Under the pieces are notes generated by a model. The model was not told the origin of the DNA and made no database searches. It saw only the letters and a program-made list of their open reading frames with translations. Positions 43,990 to 55,534 of a stretch of 64,000 nt of DNA are shown here, one piece after another (the first letter of the stretch is position 1; every line of letters begins with the position of its first letter). The position numbers and the translations under genes were made by a program. This DNA comes from Gnetum montanum (lineage: Eukaryota; Streptophyta; Gnetopsida; Gnetales; Gnetaceae), in assembly GCA_015680685.1 (NCBI GenBank), contig MNCI01027076.1, forward strand, positions 113,168-177,167, in the 5' to 3' direction.

Positions 43990-45140
43990 TTGAGGGGACA
44001 TCTTACACAAGGCCACCCATGTTTGATGGATTTAACTTTACCTATTAGAAGGCAAGAATAAAGGCTTCTTTGAATCCATTGAGTTTGAAGTTTGGAAATC
44101 CATCCTTGAAAGCTACACATCGACCATCAATAGCACAATAGTAGCCATCAAGCCCCAAAACAAACAAACACAAGAAGAAAGAGATAAGTTTATGTTTAAT
44201 TCAAAAGCAAAAAATTGTTTATATTGTACTTTGAATACATTAAAATTTAATAGAGTGGATGATTGTAAAATGGCCAAAGAAATTTGAAAAACTTTAGAGG
44301 CTACATATGAAAGAACCTCAGTAGTTAAACAATCTATATTGTTAGTTTTACAAAGTGAGTATGATAAGCTCAAAATGAGAGAAGGTGAGAAAATAAAAGA
44401 TTACTTCTCTTAATGAAATGCTCTTATTATGGCCATTAGAGGTACTAGTAAAGATATGCCCGAAAGTAATGTTATTATAAAAATGATTAGGACTTTACAA
44501 TCAAAATTTAGACCAAAGGTGACTACTATGGAAGAAGTTTAGGATTTCTCAAAACTAAAATTCAAAGTGCTCTCATTGCTTATGAAATGAATCTCATGAG
44601 CAAAGGGGAAATTCAATAAAATCCCATTACTATAAAATCAATCACCAAGGAAAAGGTACCTACAAAGAAAGATGTGAGCAGTGAAGAGGAGATAGCTCTT
44701 CTCTCTAGAGGGTTACAAAGACTCATGGCAAAAAGGGGCAAGTGCTTCACTCAACAAAGATGCAAGGAAAAAGGTAAGGAAAGTAGTAAAAAATTTTCAA
44801 ATTCTAATTTTGATTTTTCCTCTATAGAATGTTGGGTATGTGGTGGAAGAGATCATGTGGCCTTCGAATGTCTTAGTAATAACATATGATAGTGAAAGGT
44901 TAGAGATGATGAGAAGTTGAGAAAGACCAACTTCTATATAAGTTGGAATGACTATGAGAAAAGTGATAAAGAAGTATATGACTATACCAAAGTTTTTTAG
45001 CTCATATGCATGGCTTTTATAAATGAAAATTCACTACATGCTGATGAATCAAGAGGTAAGTACAATGAAAGGTATAATGAATTATGTGAAGAAATTCTTG
45101 TTCTACATTATTTACTTTGGAAGGTAAAAAAAATTTCTGA
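43990..45140 (+). pseudogene. copia-type gag with zinc knuckle
   Basis: PPMFDGFNFTY begins the N-terminal block; then FNSKAKNCLYCTLNTLKFNR, ATYERTSVVKQSILLVLQSE, YDKLKMREGEKIKDYFS, FRPKVTTMEE. The knuckle ECWVCGGRDHVAFEC has intact C-x2-C-x4-H-x4-C spacing at about 44830-44870. The start codon is lost and several stops are present. The frame becomes unreadable after 45140. Confidence 0.78.
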
Positions 45141-47377
45141 ATACGAAGCTTGATGTAATTCATGCCAAAGTAAAAGGAGAAATCTTACACATGAGGGCTA
45201 ATATTAAAAAACTAACCCCTTTAAATAAGGATTGTAGAGATTTTCAAGAAGAAGCTCATGAAAAATAGCCTAGAGATGAAGATTTAGAAAAAGTCTCATA
45301 GGAAGCTCAAGCATAGTTACATTTGATAATCTCATTCATGAGAAGAATACATTATTTATTTGTAAAAATTATGGTAGTAAATAAAAATTTGATTATTCTC
45401 ATTTTGATCAGAATAAGATTGATGCTTGATCTTGTCAAAAAGATCCTAGTAAAGAGTTTTTGCAGATAACAACAGCTGAAAATGAAAAGAAGTGGAGAAT
45501 TGAAAATTTTCTCAAATAAATAGATGATACAATAAGTGATCAAGGAATCATTCATAAAGAAAATGAAAAAATATATTCATTGAGCAAAAGATCTAATTAA
45601 AAAGAACCAAAAGGTAAAGAGATACTTCATGATAGAGGACCTCATCTCAAACTTCATTAGTCTTCTTCCTCTCACTTGCAAGTAAGGTAAGTCTAGGTAA
45701 GTTTCCATTTCCTTTCTTGCTAAATATTGTATCAATATTTAATTTGAAAAGTCTAAATCATTTTAATATGTGCTTACTTTATTTTAAGATTATGAGATGT
45801 TAGCTCTAGAATAGTGCTTATGAGAGAAGATATTTTGGTTCTGTTTGAATAAATGTTTATGTTTTTTTTTTTATACATATGTGCATGAGGTATTTGGTTT
45901 TATGGAAGTCTGTGGTGTGGCTCTTGTAATAAATTTACTGAAAATATTATTTTAGTTTCTTATCTTATTTTTAAATGGCCTAAAACCCTTGCATGTAGTT
46001 CAAGAACTAAAGGCCTTATGTTAAACCTTTATTATACATTGTGCTCCCCTTTGATATATATCAAAGCTCATTTCTTTTGGAAGATTCAAGCATTTGAATT
46101 GGTATCTTTGATGAAAATCATAAATATTTTGAAAAACCATTTCTAGAGGAACTATTAGTACTATTAATAGGAGACTCTAATCTCCACACTTGATCTTAAC
46201 ATCGATTTACAAGAATAGTACTTTGATGATAAAAGAACTTGGATAGTCACTTTTGAAAAGAACAAGCCAATCCAAAAAGGCTCAAAGGAAGCATTAAGTT
46301 AAGAAGGATATATGCATGTATGTAGGGGAAGTCTATACCTAATCATCAATTATCATCCAAGAGGCCATCATTAAGATAAGCAAGAAAGAGCATTTCATTT
46401 GAATGTATCCTGTAAGTATCGAAGACCCTTATTACAAATATGAGTTGAGAAATTCTCACCTTGGAAATCTCAAGTGTTCAATGGAAGATTGTAACTAAAA
46501 TGGGTGTTCATGATCTCTTTCAATTAGAAATGAGGTATATATATACATATATATTTGCTATTTTTGTTCTCAACCTAATTGTCATATATTAGTTAATGTT
46601 TTGTTTTGGAAAAAATTTGTGTTGTTGTGTTTGATCCTTTGATATATTAAGCATTATTTGATGTGGTTTTTTGTTTTAAAACCTGAATATGCATGTTTTT
46701 ACTTTGTAAATGTTATTCATTATCCATTTATTGTTACTTCAAAAGAAGGAGAATTTTGAATGGTTAAAGATCTATGAGATATTGGTTACTAATGGATTGT
46801 TGGTTCAAAATATAGGTTACATGATGCTCAAGCTTTGTTGATAAATGAGGGGTGGTTGTGGTGTTTTGTCTTAAAAGCTGAATATGCATGTTTTTACTCT
46901 ATAATTACTATTCCTTATCCATTTATTATTAATTCAAAATAAGGATAATTTTGGATGGTTAAAGATCTATGAGATATTAGTTACTAATGGCTTGTTGGTT
47001 CAAAAGATAGGTTACATAATGCTCAAACTTTGTTGATAAATATGGGGTAGCTCTTCATTGCTTATCATCATCAATCCTATTTAATGAATGCCAAGCAATG
47101 TTAACTTTTTATTGATTATTCTTCCTTGGCATAATCATTATTTATATCTTCTTAGATATTCAAGTCCATATGTATGATCGTATGCAACTCTATCTTCACT
47201 TCTTTTTTCATGATGTCCAAAAAGGGGGAAGAGTTAGGCTGATCTAATAGGGTTGATATTAGTATTATGATGTGACATGATTGATGTTATAAGAATTATT
47301 GAAAATATTTCTTAGTACCTTCTAGAGACTACTAATCCATTTTCTTAAGTTTTGAACATCACCAAAAAGAAGAAAAT
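45141..47377. other. non-coding interior of the family-M element
   Basis: Stop-rich remnants to about 45680 (ENEKKWRIENFLK, GIIHKENEKIYSL), then AT-rich DNA. Contains (TA)n at 46532-46552 and the tandem duplication at 46662-47050. Confidence 0.45.
46662..47050. repeat. tandem duplication, 195-bp period
   Basis: Copies 46662-46856 and 46857-47050. GAATATGCATGTTTTTACT occurs at 46685 and 46880; both contain GGTTAAAGATCTATGAGATA and GTTGGTTCAAAA.ATAGGTTA. Confidence 0.85.
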
Positions 47378-48631
47378 TGTTAACCTTTTGGTATGTCAAA
47401 AACTTAAGGAAAATGGAGAACAAGGATGTTTGTGTGATTGTTGTGTTTTTAGGATAAGAACATGGATTAAAGAAGAGCTCAAAGGGTGAAATCTATAGAG
47501 AAATGAGATAACATCTACAAAGAGATGTCAAAGTGAAGATAGCAAGGACTTTCTAGATATGAATGAAGACTCAAGGAATGAGAGATACTTTAAGAAGTAA
47601 AAGTGAGAACTACAATGACTCAAGAGAGCTTGGACAAAGACTTCATTAGCTAAATGGAAGCAAGGATGAAGATGAAGACTACAAAAAAATGAAGGAGTTC
47701 CCAAGATTTGGGATGAGCCAATTCAACAAAAGGAAGCCTCGAGAAGCAAAGCCCAAAAGTTGGGAAGACATCTCCTAGAAGTAGAAGATGTCTTGGCCAA
47801 AGTGCAAAAAAACAAGAGAAGACATCTTGTTGAAATAGTAGATGTCTCCTATCTAGAAAAGACATCTACATGAAGACATTTGCTTTGGTGGAGAGACATC
47901 TCCCTTGAATTATGGTCTATGCAGTGAAACATGCAAATCTTGAAGAAGACGTCTCCCCTAGTCATTAGATAGCCATTAGCATGAATTTCAAGGTTACTTC
48001 AAAAACATCAAGGCTATAAGAAGATTTTATTCTCTTGGGTTTTGTGCAAGTTTTGTACATGAATTTTCATAATCAAATCAATTAATGTATGTTGTATTTG
48101 TGTACCTAATTCATCATATCATTTGCTTGTATATTGTACTTCATTGTCATATCATTTGTGCTATTGTATTGAGTGTTATTGTGCTATACCTCAATGTACA
48201 AAGACTAGCAAATCAGTTGCATCCTTTCCTTGTAATTTTTATTTTTATTTTGTTACCCAATTAGAGTTGATGTGCTTGTGAAAAGGAATCATCCTTGAGC
48301 TTGTTGGATGTCACAACACTCTAGAGTGAAGCTTAAGTTGTAAAGGTTGTGGGATCCTAGAGACCACATTCTAAGCTTATCAGGACCCTACGAGGTTGAG
48401 TGAATTCATGGTGATAAATCATTTCAGAGTGGAGCTTAGAGCTATGCAAGGTATGGTACCCTTCAAACCATAATTTGAGAAAAACAAAATCTAGAGGTAT
48501 GCAAGCGATCTACCCTTCAAGTGTGGAGTATCCAAGTTGAGGAACCACATAATTTTTGGTGTGATTTTTGTGATTGAAATTTTGATTTGGGGAACTTATT
48601 CATCCCTCCTTTCTAAGTTCTAAAATCCTCA
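47378..48631 (+). mobile_element. family-M 3' LTR
   Basis: TGTTAACCTTTTGGTATGTC to TTCTAAAATCCTCA, about 1254 bp, preceded by a purine tract. Motif cluster at 47765-47965. Confidence 0.85.
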
Positions 48632-49568
48632 TGATAATTTTACAAAATTAGCTCTTTAGCTTCTAAAGTATCAAATCTTATCCAAGTAGTGCAAGGTCTC
48701 TCACTCTTGTTGCCTAGTGATAAGAACTTTTTGATCAACGAGATGAATATCTTTTTAGTAACTATTTATTTTATTATTTCTATGACATTTTCACCTTTAG
48801 TCTCATCTACTCCGGTAAATCAAAGGTTTATGGCATAGATTTTTTCTCTATTATTCCTTTAGTGCCTCAAAAATTACTTTTTCAATGTCAATTTACTATA
48901 GATTACTTTGTATCGCTTGATCTACATCACCCTCTTTGGCATGCTTACCTTCAATAGCATTTAATCAATGCAAGATCTCCTCATTTTAGCTAATAACCTT
49001 AACTATTTATAGAATAGTTTTAGATAATTTGCATAAAATTTTTGTATTTTGTGCTTCTAACTTTTTATTTTGATCTTTAATATATATATATATATATAGG
49101 GTAGTTGGAAGCTTTTTGGCATCCTTTGTTTTCTTCATAGATCCATTTTGTACATGCTTCTTCATAGGCAGTCAAATCATGTCGACACCATGTGTACCTT
49201 ATGTAAGTTAACAAGGTTCATTTTTGAACATGTGTTACAAGGTCATCCATGGTAGACATAAAAAATAAAAATGGATTCTAATGTTAATAAAGGCATTTAT
49301 TTCTAGCTAATTAATCAAGTTTCATGATCCAACTTCGTACAAAAGCTCTTAAGGTTCATGAGAAAAATAAAAGTGGACTTCGTTGTCGATACAAACTTGC
49401 ACAAGCTTTGACTTCATTACTGTTAACAATGACAATTTCCCTAGCATATTTTCCATAAACTTACATCACTATAATTTGGAAAGGGGGTATCAAACATTGA
49501 AAAGAAATTTTTATTAATAGAAAAGGAGTATCAAATACATATTCAACATCAATCCATAAAGATTAGAT
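48632..49568. other. unassigned, possible LINE A upstream ORF; (TA)n
   Basis: On the minus strand a Lys/Glu-rich coiled-coil-like stretch near 49000 (DQNKKLEAQNTKILCKLSKT) could be ORF1 of LINE A cut off by the family-M insertion. A (TA)9 microsatellite lies at 49081-49098. The rest has no signal. Confidence 0.3.
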
Positions 49569-49765
49569 ATAGAAGAAAAGGAAAAAAATAGGAGATGTTT
49601 CATAGGGAAACAACCTTACAAAAAATTGATCATAAAGGGGAGCGCAAAATCTAGACATATGCATCCCACCAAGTATCAATTGAAAATAGNTCTCCCCTTT
49701 ATGATCAATTTTTTGTAAGGTTGTTTCCCTATGAAACATCTCCTATTTTTTTCCTTTTCTTCTAT
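49569..49765. repeat. near-perfect inverted repeat between single N bases
   Basis: The arm 49569-49643 and the arm 49691-49765 are reverse complements over about 75 bp with at most one mismatch. The right arm is bounded by single N at 49690 and 49766. The sharp N borders point to an assembly join rather than a biological hairpin. Confidence 0.85.
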
Positions 49766-49779
49766 NATTGACAAAGAGT

Positions 49780-52700
49780 ATTACATCTACACATCTAAAT
49801 ATAATAGAGAATAATAGGCCCAATAACCTTCTAAAGAAATTTGAAATTCACATAGGTGGTATGTAAAAAGCCAAACATAACCTCATCTTGAGATAGCTTA
49901 CATGATGGGAGAACTTTGGAAGCCCATCCCCACACATGCTAGGAGAAAGTGCAATGCCAAAAAACATGAAAAAAATTATTTATACCATCACAAAGAGGGA
50001 AATTAGGAGTGTGAATCACAAGATATTTAAGGAATTTATCAATATGTAAACCTTGGTGAAGAAGACACCAAAGAAACTATTGAATTTTAAGGAGAGTCAA
50101 AAGTTTTCAAATACATTTGAAGAGGGGGATCCAAAATTGTTTAGACTCTTGTTTGTGCCAAGACCTATTACATTGGTGAATGATACTTAAGGAGTCATGC
50201 AAAAGTTGAAAGGAAGCATGTAACTTATAAGGCAAAAGTTTTGACCCATTAGTCCAATGGAGGCCATGAAATATACTTTGCATTAAAACATCTAGCTACA
50301 AATAGTGATGGATAAAATTATAAACTGAAGCCAATCAATGGTGCATTACATGAGAAGCCCCATACAAATTAATAAGCACTTCCCACAAAATTTGATGAGC
50401 AATGAGGTACCCCTATGCTCAACCATATGAATCATAAGCATTCATGCATGATCTAGTTGAATTTCATGGATGGGACTAGTTGTGGCATTTAGATTTTTAT
50501 GCTTTGATCATAGTTCACTATCTTCTCACTTGGACTAGTGGTAGCTTTGTCACATATGGTTTAGTCCAAAGTGAGGCATATGATGTTTTTTCTAATTCTA
50601 CACTACTCCTGATGATGATAAAGAGATAAATTAATTAAACTAATGAATAGTAAAAAAACAAGATCTAAACTAGCCTATGGTGATCAGTATCTGCACTTAA
50701 TCATCCATACATGTTTTGGACTTCATGAGGCTACTTCTAGGATTACCAAGTGTACATCACTAGTTGTGCCAAATGATACACCTCTGGATTACCAAGCATC
50801 TACATGTAAACACTTGTGATTAAGGCATATACATTCTGCTTAATAACAAGAATAGTAAATAATAATAAATGAAAATATTTAACTAAAGAAAGTGATAAAT
50901 GATTAAAGCAACAATAATCTAAGTGTATTCTGCAATTATGGAAGTAATCTCGATCTTTATTGCCAATCATGTAACATGTCCAAGTATGTCACACTCAAAC
51001 AAAGGTGTCATATAATTCCAAACATCACACTATGGGCATACACTGGGAATAGCAAACTTTAAAGAGAAGAAACTAAAAACTAAATTGTCTCCCTGACTAC
51101 TACTATATCATATTTATAGGCATATCCGAATGATGTGACATCAAGTATCTGACATTGCTTATTAGCTCTGATGTCAGGTACGCGACGTTGGGTCTCCGAC
51201 GTCACATATCCCCAATGTCGCGTATCCAACGTCGAGGTTGCTAAGTGATGACTCATCAAAATCCATTAGTAGCAAGATGAAGAGAGCTAAGAGAAATAAC
51301 TCCATTCTGAAACCAATACATAGCTACCTTAGCATTTGTAATAGTAAGAGGAGCATGTGACAAAGGTAACCACCAGGGATAGAGCTTAGAAAGAAGAGTA
51401 GAATTGATCTTGACATTAGTCCAATTGATATAATGGTGTAAAACTTGCCAAGCCCTCCAAATGATTTTTAAGACATGAGATCTAGGAAGGATGATAGTAT
51501 GGGGAAGAATATTCAATTAATGAAGTGGATTCCTTTCCAAAAAGGATTATTCTTGGGAAACACTTGTTGGAGCCTTAATTGGATGAGAATCCTAATATCA
51601 TCAGGGGTATCTAGATGTTGAACCAACCACTTAGCAAACAAGGTGAGCCCCTGTTTGAAAGATTTCAAAAGACCTAAGCCACCCTTATTCTTAGGAAGAG
51701 TAAAAATATTCCAAGTGACATGATGGAAACCTTTCTAAAAATCTTAAAAAGATCACATGAAGTCCAAAAATAGTGGTTCTAGCTTCTAATAAGCAGCTTT
51801 GGAGGGAGCCCAACATGAAGAATAATACACATGGGTAAAAACACAGATATACTTATAGACAAGGTACTTGCCTACAAGAGGAGGGATTTAGTCTTCCATT
51901 TTTTAATTTTCTTCTAAATTTGAGAAATTACTTCCTTCCAAAGAATTGAGGCAGAACCTCTAAAATAGAGGGGAATTCCCAAAATCTTACTGATATTTTA
52001 GTCCTAAATAAGCTTCCAGTTATAGTTGGGAAAGTGATAGTAATTATTGGTGAAGCTATAAATAATAGATTTATTCTAATTAATAGCAAAGCTAGAGATA
52101 GAGCAATATTGTTCCACTCGAGAAAAGAGTCACTACAAATTAGTAGTAGTATTTTGAATAAGGAAAAAGGAGTCATCAACAAAATACATGTTAAGAAGTT
52201 GATGTTAAGGGTAAGAAAAATGAACCTCGATGATAACCTTATTCTGAATATCATAATTTAACCAATGACAAAGAAATTCAGTTGCAATGATTAACAGGTA
52301 AGGGGAAAAAGGACATCCTTGCCTCACTGACCTATGGATAGAGAAGGGAGAGGTGATACCAAAGCTAGTAACTATTCTCACAATGGCATTTGAGAATAAA
52401 CAATTCACCATATGTAAGAGCTTAGGACCAAAACCAACTATAGTTATGATTTGTAGAATGAAGTCCTACTTAATGTTATCTTAGGCATTTGCGTAATCAA
52501 GCTTCAAACGAGAATATCCTGACCATTTTCCTCTACCCACTAAAGATCTTCCTAAGCAACAATCACATTATTTAAAATGTATCTACCAAGAACAAAGCTT
52601 GTTTACTAGGGGGATATAATATGACAAAGAATTTTCTTCAAATGTAAGGCTAAGCACTTGGCCCAAATTTCATACATCACATTAATAAGAGTGATGGGGC

Positions 52701-54690
52701 ACCAATTGGAGATACATGTAGGGTCCCTAGATTTAGAAAGAAGATGAATAATCTCTTGATTTAAATTGGGTCATAGGGAACTAGTAAGGATAGCCTCTCT
52801 AATAACTTGGAAGAGATCACTACCAATCAAATCCAAATGATTCTAAAAAAATTCAACAGGGAAGCCATCATAACTAAAGGCCTTCCCAGAGCTCATTTTA
52901 AAACAAGCCTCATAAAGCTCATCTTGAGTAATATTAGCTTCTAAACTTTGCAACATATTAGAATTAACTAGACTAGGATAATTATGAGTAGTAGCTTAGA
53001 ATGATGAGATATCCATAGGGGTAGTAGTAAATAAAGCTTCAAAATGCTTCTTAAGATATGAAAGGAGATTAATTTGGTTAAAGATGATGGTACCATCACT
53101 GAAAATTTTGTTTACAAAGTGTGAAGGAGAAGATACTTAAAAATTCCTTATGATGTTAATCTTGAATATTTAACCAAGTAAGTCTACTTTTTGTTAAGGC
53201 ACTTTGTGCCTTGTACACATTCCATTGTTGGAAGGCTAAGCAATCTCTAGCTAGCTTCCCATGAATTTAAGTGTTGAAAGGATCTTAAGCTAATCAATTG
53301 GTCAGATGTTCAATATTGAAGCAAATGTTTTTGTACGCTTGTTTAGCATGAGTAGCCACTTCCTTACCATAATATTGACCAAAATTCTACAATCTACAAG
53401 TAGCATTATGCCACCATTGAATCCAACCCACCTAACCTAAGAACCTAGGTTCATCATTCCAAAGGCTTGAGAGAAGTAGCTAGGCAAGAAGAGAAGAGAA
53501 ATAGTTACTGTATAACAAAAAAAGATGGAAATTATATTGTATGGTATCTACCCTGAATCTAAATAGACATAGTAATGGAAAAATGGTCTAATAAGGTTGT
53601 GTGTTGATAAACAATAGTAGTAGAAGAAGCTTGACAAAAGGAAAGAGTGGAAAAATAAAACCTATCTAACCAACTATAGATGCGAGCCTGCCCAAGAGAA
53701 AGATTACTTCAATTGAAACTATGGAGGATCACTAGCAAAAGCATCCACACCATCAAAAAGATAGAAATTTTTCTTAAAGTTGGACAATGATTGATACTCA
53801 TAATTTGGAAGTTGAAGAAACACCCCCAAGCATATGTTCATATTAAAATAACCTCCAAAAATACAAGGTATAGAATGTAGAGAAGTAGCTAATTCCTACC
53901 ACAAGATGGCACTTATGTAGAGTCATTAGGAGCATAAATTGAACAAATACCAAAATGACCATGTGAGGAGTAGAAGATAGCCCAAGAAACTCTATGGCTA
54001 GAATTAGAACCGCTTTGAATGATTTTGTATTTCCAATAAGTGGAAAGGAGAATGGCAATGCCTCCTTTCCCACACACATGGAAAGCAGTGAGTATTGAGA
54101 AGTGAGGAAGAAACCAATGGGCTGGAAGAGATAGATGGTTTGTTGAAATCTTAATTTCTTAGAAGAGAACAAAATAAAAAGTTGTATTTAAAATAGAGAG
54201 AAAGTTTCTTGCACATTTATGTCAAAGCCTATAAGTTAGGCCTTAGACATTCCAAGATAAGAGGTTCATCGGGAAGTAGAGGGCATAGCGAATGAAGAAC
54301 TTTTAGAAGGTTCAAAATTTGAAGTATCAACTTCCATTGTGTGAAATAATAGCAAAGGAATTGCTTGTAGTGATGGGTAGAATAGAATTGGTCGTTAGGG
54401 AAGAAGTAAAGGGTGAAGCCATATAGGAAGAAGCCTTGACTCATTTCCTTCCACCACCCTTCACAAACCCTACACCTAAAATAGAGTCCTTAAATGACTT
54501 TGAATGGTTGACTTGTGCATTAGAGGCAACCTTTATGCTTGAACTTGATTGTGGCGCTTGTCACTTGAAGGGGCCAAACAAGGAGGAAGGCTTTGGGACA
54601 TTTTTAGAATAGGTTCCAACTTGAAAGTTGCTGATGATGGGTGGGATTTTGGAATAGTAATACAATACAGCTAGGCATCCCACATGAAAC
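49780..54690 (-). mobile_element. LINE B, L1-type
   Basis: Minus strand. ORF2 begins at 54269 with MNLLSWNV, a stop for Arg, then GLT, the L1 endonuclease start. Endonuclease blocks at 53843-54100 are GGIAIL..YWKYKIIQSGSN and GHFGICSIYAPN. RT block FSIHRSVRQGCPFSPYLL lies near 52310, catalytic FVDD at 52169-52180 (family FADD/YADD), and LGIPLYFRG follows. The zf-RVT-like end near 49830-50050 reads FLWCLLHQGLHIDKFL and HVFWHCTF. A solo LTR sits at 50393-51258, and element T inserted into the upstream part at 54695. ORF1 is only a fragment. Many stops. Confidence 0.8.
50393..51258 (-). mobile_element. solo LTR of the element-T family
   Basis: Plus-strand ends TGATGAGC and ACTCATCA, the same short inverted ends and internal order as the LTRs at 54696 and 62512 (CAACCATA.GAA, GGACTAGTTGTGG, TGGTTTAGTCCAAAGTGAGG, TGCAATTATGGAAGTAATCT). 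Flanks AAATT and AAATC agree at 4 of 5 bases, a worn target duplication. TATA (TATTTATAGG) at 51112-51120. The CG-rich repeats at 51171-51236 are of the GACGT(C/T) type rather than GCGATATC. LINE B coding continues on both sides. Confidence 0.85.
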
Positions 54691-54695
54691 CCTAG
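54691..54695. repeat. target site duplication CCTAG (left)
   Basis: CCTAG here and at 63302-63306 immediately flank the two LTRs of element T. Confidence 0.85.
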
Positions 54696-55498
54696 TGATG
54701 AGTGGCAAGGTACCCTTACACTGAAGCATACGAATACAAGCGTTTCATGCGCCATCCGGTCAAACTCTGCAGACGGGCTAGTTGTAGTATCTAGACAGTT
54801 ACTCGTAGGTCGCAGTTAGCTGTCTTCCCATTTGGACTAGTATTAAATTTTTCACGTATGCTTTAGTCCAAAGTGAGGTGTATGATGTGTTCCTATACTA
54901 CTTCTACTCCTAGAGATAATGGAAAATAATATTAACTAGGAGAGAGAGAGAGAGAGAGGGTGAGAGAGAATCTAAGCTAGCCTAAGTGCGATGAGCATCC
55001 ATTCCTTAATCATCCATACACATCTTGGACCTCGTGCATGACTACCATTGGGATTACCAAGCGCAGATCCTAGGTATGCTACTAGGCTTCCAAGTAGTTA
55101 TACTTAAATGCTCATGATCAAGTTGTACTCATTCCACGTTTAACAGGAGTTTAGGATAAGAAGGTGTTAACTAAGAAAGTAGTAAATAAAAATTAAATAA
55201 ATAATTAAACTAAGTGAATGCTGCAATGATGAAGTAATCTCGATCTTTATTTCCAATCATGTGCGTGTCCAAGTACATCACACTCGAATAAGGATGCCGT
55301 ACAATTACAATCACCACACTGTGGGCATGCACCAGGAGAAAAGGGTTGAGAGAAGAACTACTTAAAACTAAACACTTAAAAGGAAATCTCAAAACTAAGA
55401 ACTTCCTATCAGATCTATCTACCCCTTATTTATAGATGAAGAGATAGGATGTGATATCGCGTATGCGATATCGCGACCAACAAAATGATAACTCATCA
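54696..55498 (-). mobile_element. element T 3' LTR
   Basis: Plus-strand ends TGATGAGT and ACTCATCA. Minus-strand order: TGATGAGTTATCA, palindrome at 55451-55474, TATA (CTATAAATAA) at 55427-55436, leader, a (GA)n microsatellite at 54941-54959, and the end CCACTCATCA. Confidence 0.92.
55451..55474 (-). promoter_or_regulatory. GCGATATC palindrome upstream of the 3' LTR TATA box
   Basis: Half-sites GTGATATC and GATATCGC around GCGTATGC, two C-to-T differences from a perfect palindrome. The nearest TATA edge is about 15 bp away. Confidence 0.6.
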
Positions 55499-55534
55499 TA
55501 CCCCGATGACTAAATAAAAACTCATCCTTAAGTT

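Larger units (their letters stand above)
42692..48631 (+). mobile_element. family-M element, gag-only copia-type
   Basis: LTRs at 42692-43934 and 47378-48631 in direct orientation, an initiator-Met-like primer site, copia-type gag with zinc knuckle at 43990-45140, then about 2.2 kb of non-coding DNA to a purine tract (ACCAAAAAGAAGAAAA) before the 3' LTR. No protease, integrase or RT, and no accessory ORF. It must have moved using proteins from another element. No clear target duplication (CTAAC left, TGATA right). Confidence 0.82.

Noticed and set aside
42687-48636. Target duplication for the gag-only family-M element
   Set aside because: Flanks CTAAC and TGATA do not match. TGCTA/TGATA would fit with one mismatch but needs a two-base shift of the LTR start.
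49081-49098. (TA)n tract as a regulatory site
   Set aside because: Simple microsatellite without a neighbouring gene.
49569-49765. Hairpin as a microRNA precursor or MITE
   Set aside because: The right arm is exactly bounded by single N and nearly identical to the left arm, which fits an assembly join better.
54696-55498. DNA transposon with TGATGAGT/ACTCATCA terminal inverted repeats
   Set aside because: A paired copy at 62512-63301, a tRNA primer site beside it, a TATA box inside and a 5-bp duplication around the whole unit show these are LTRs with short inverted ends.
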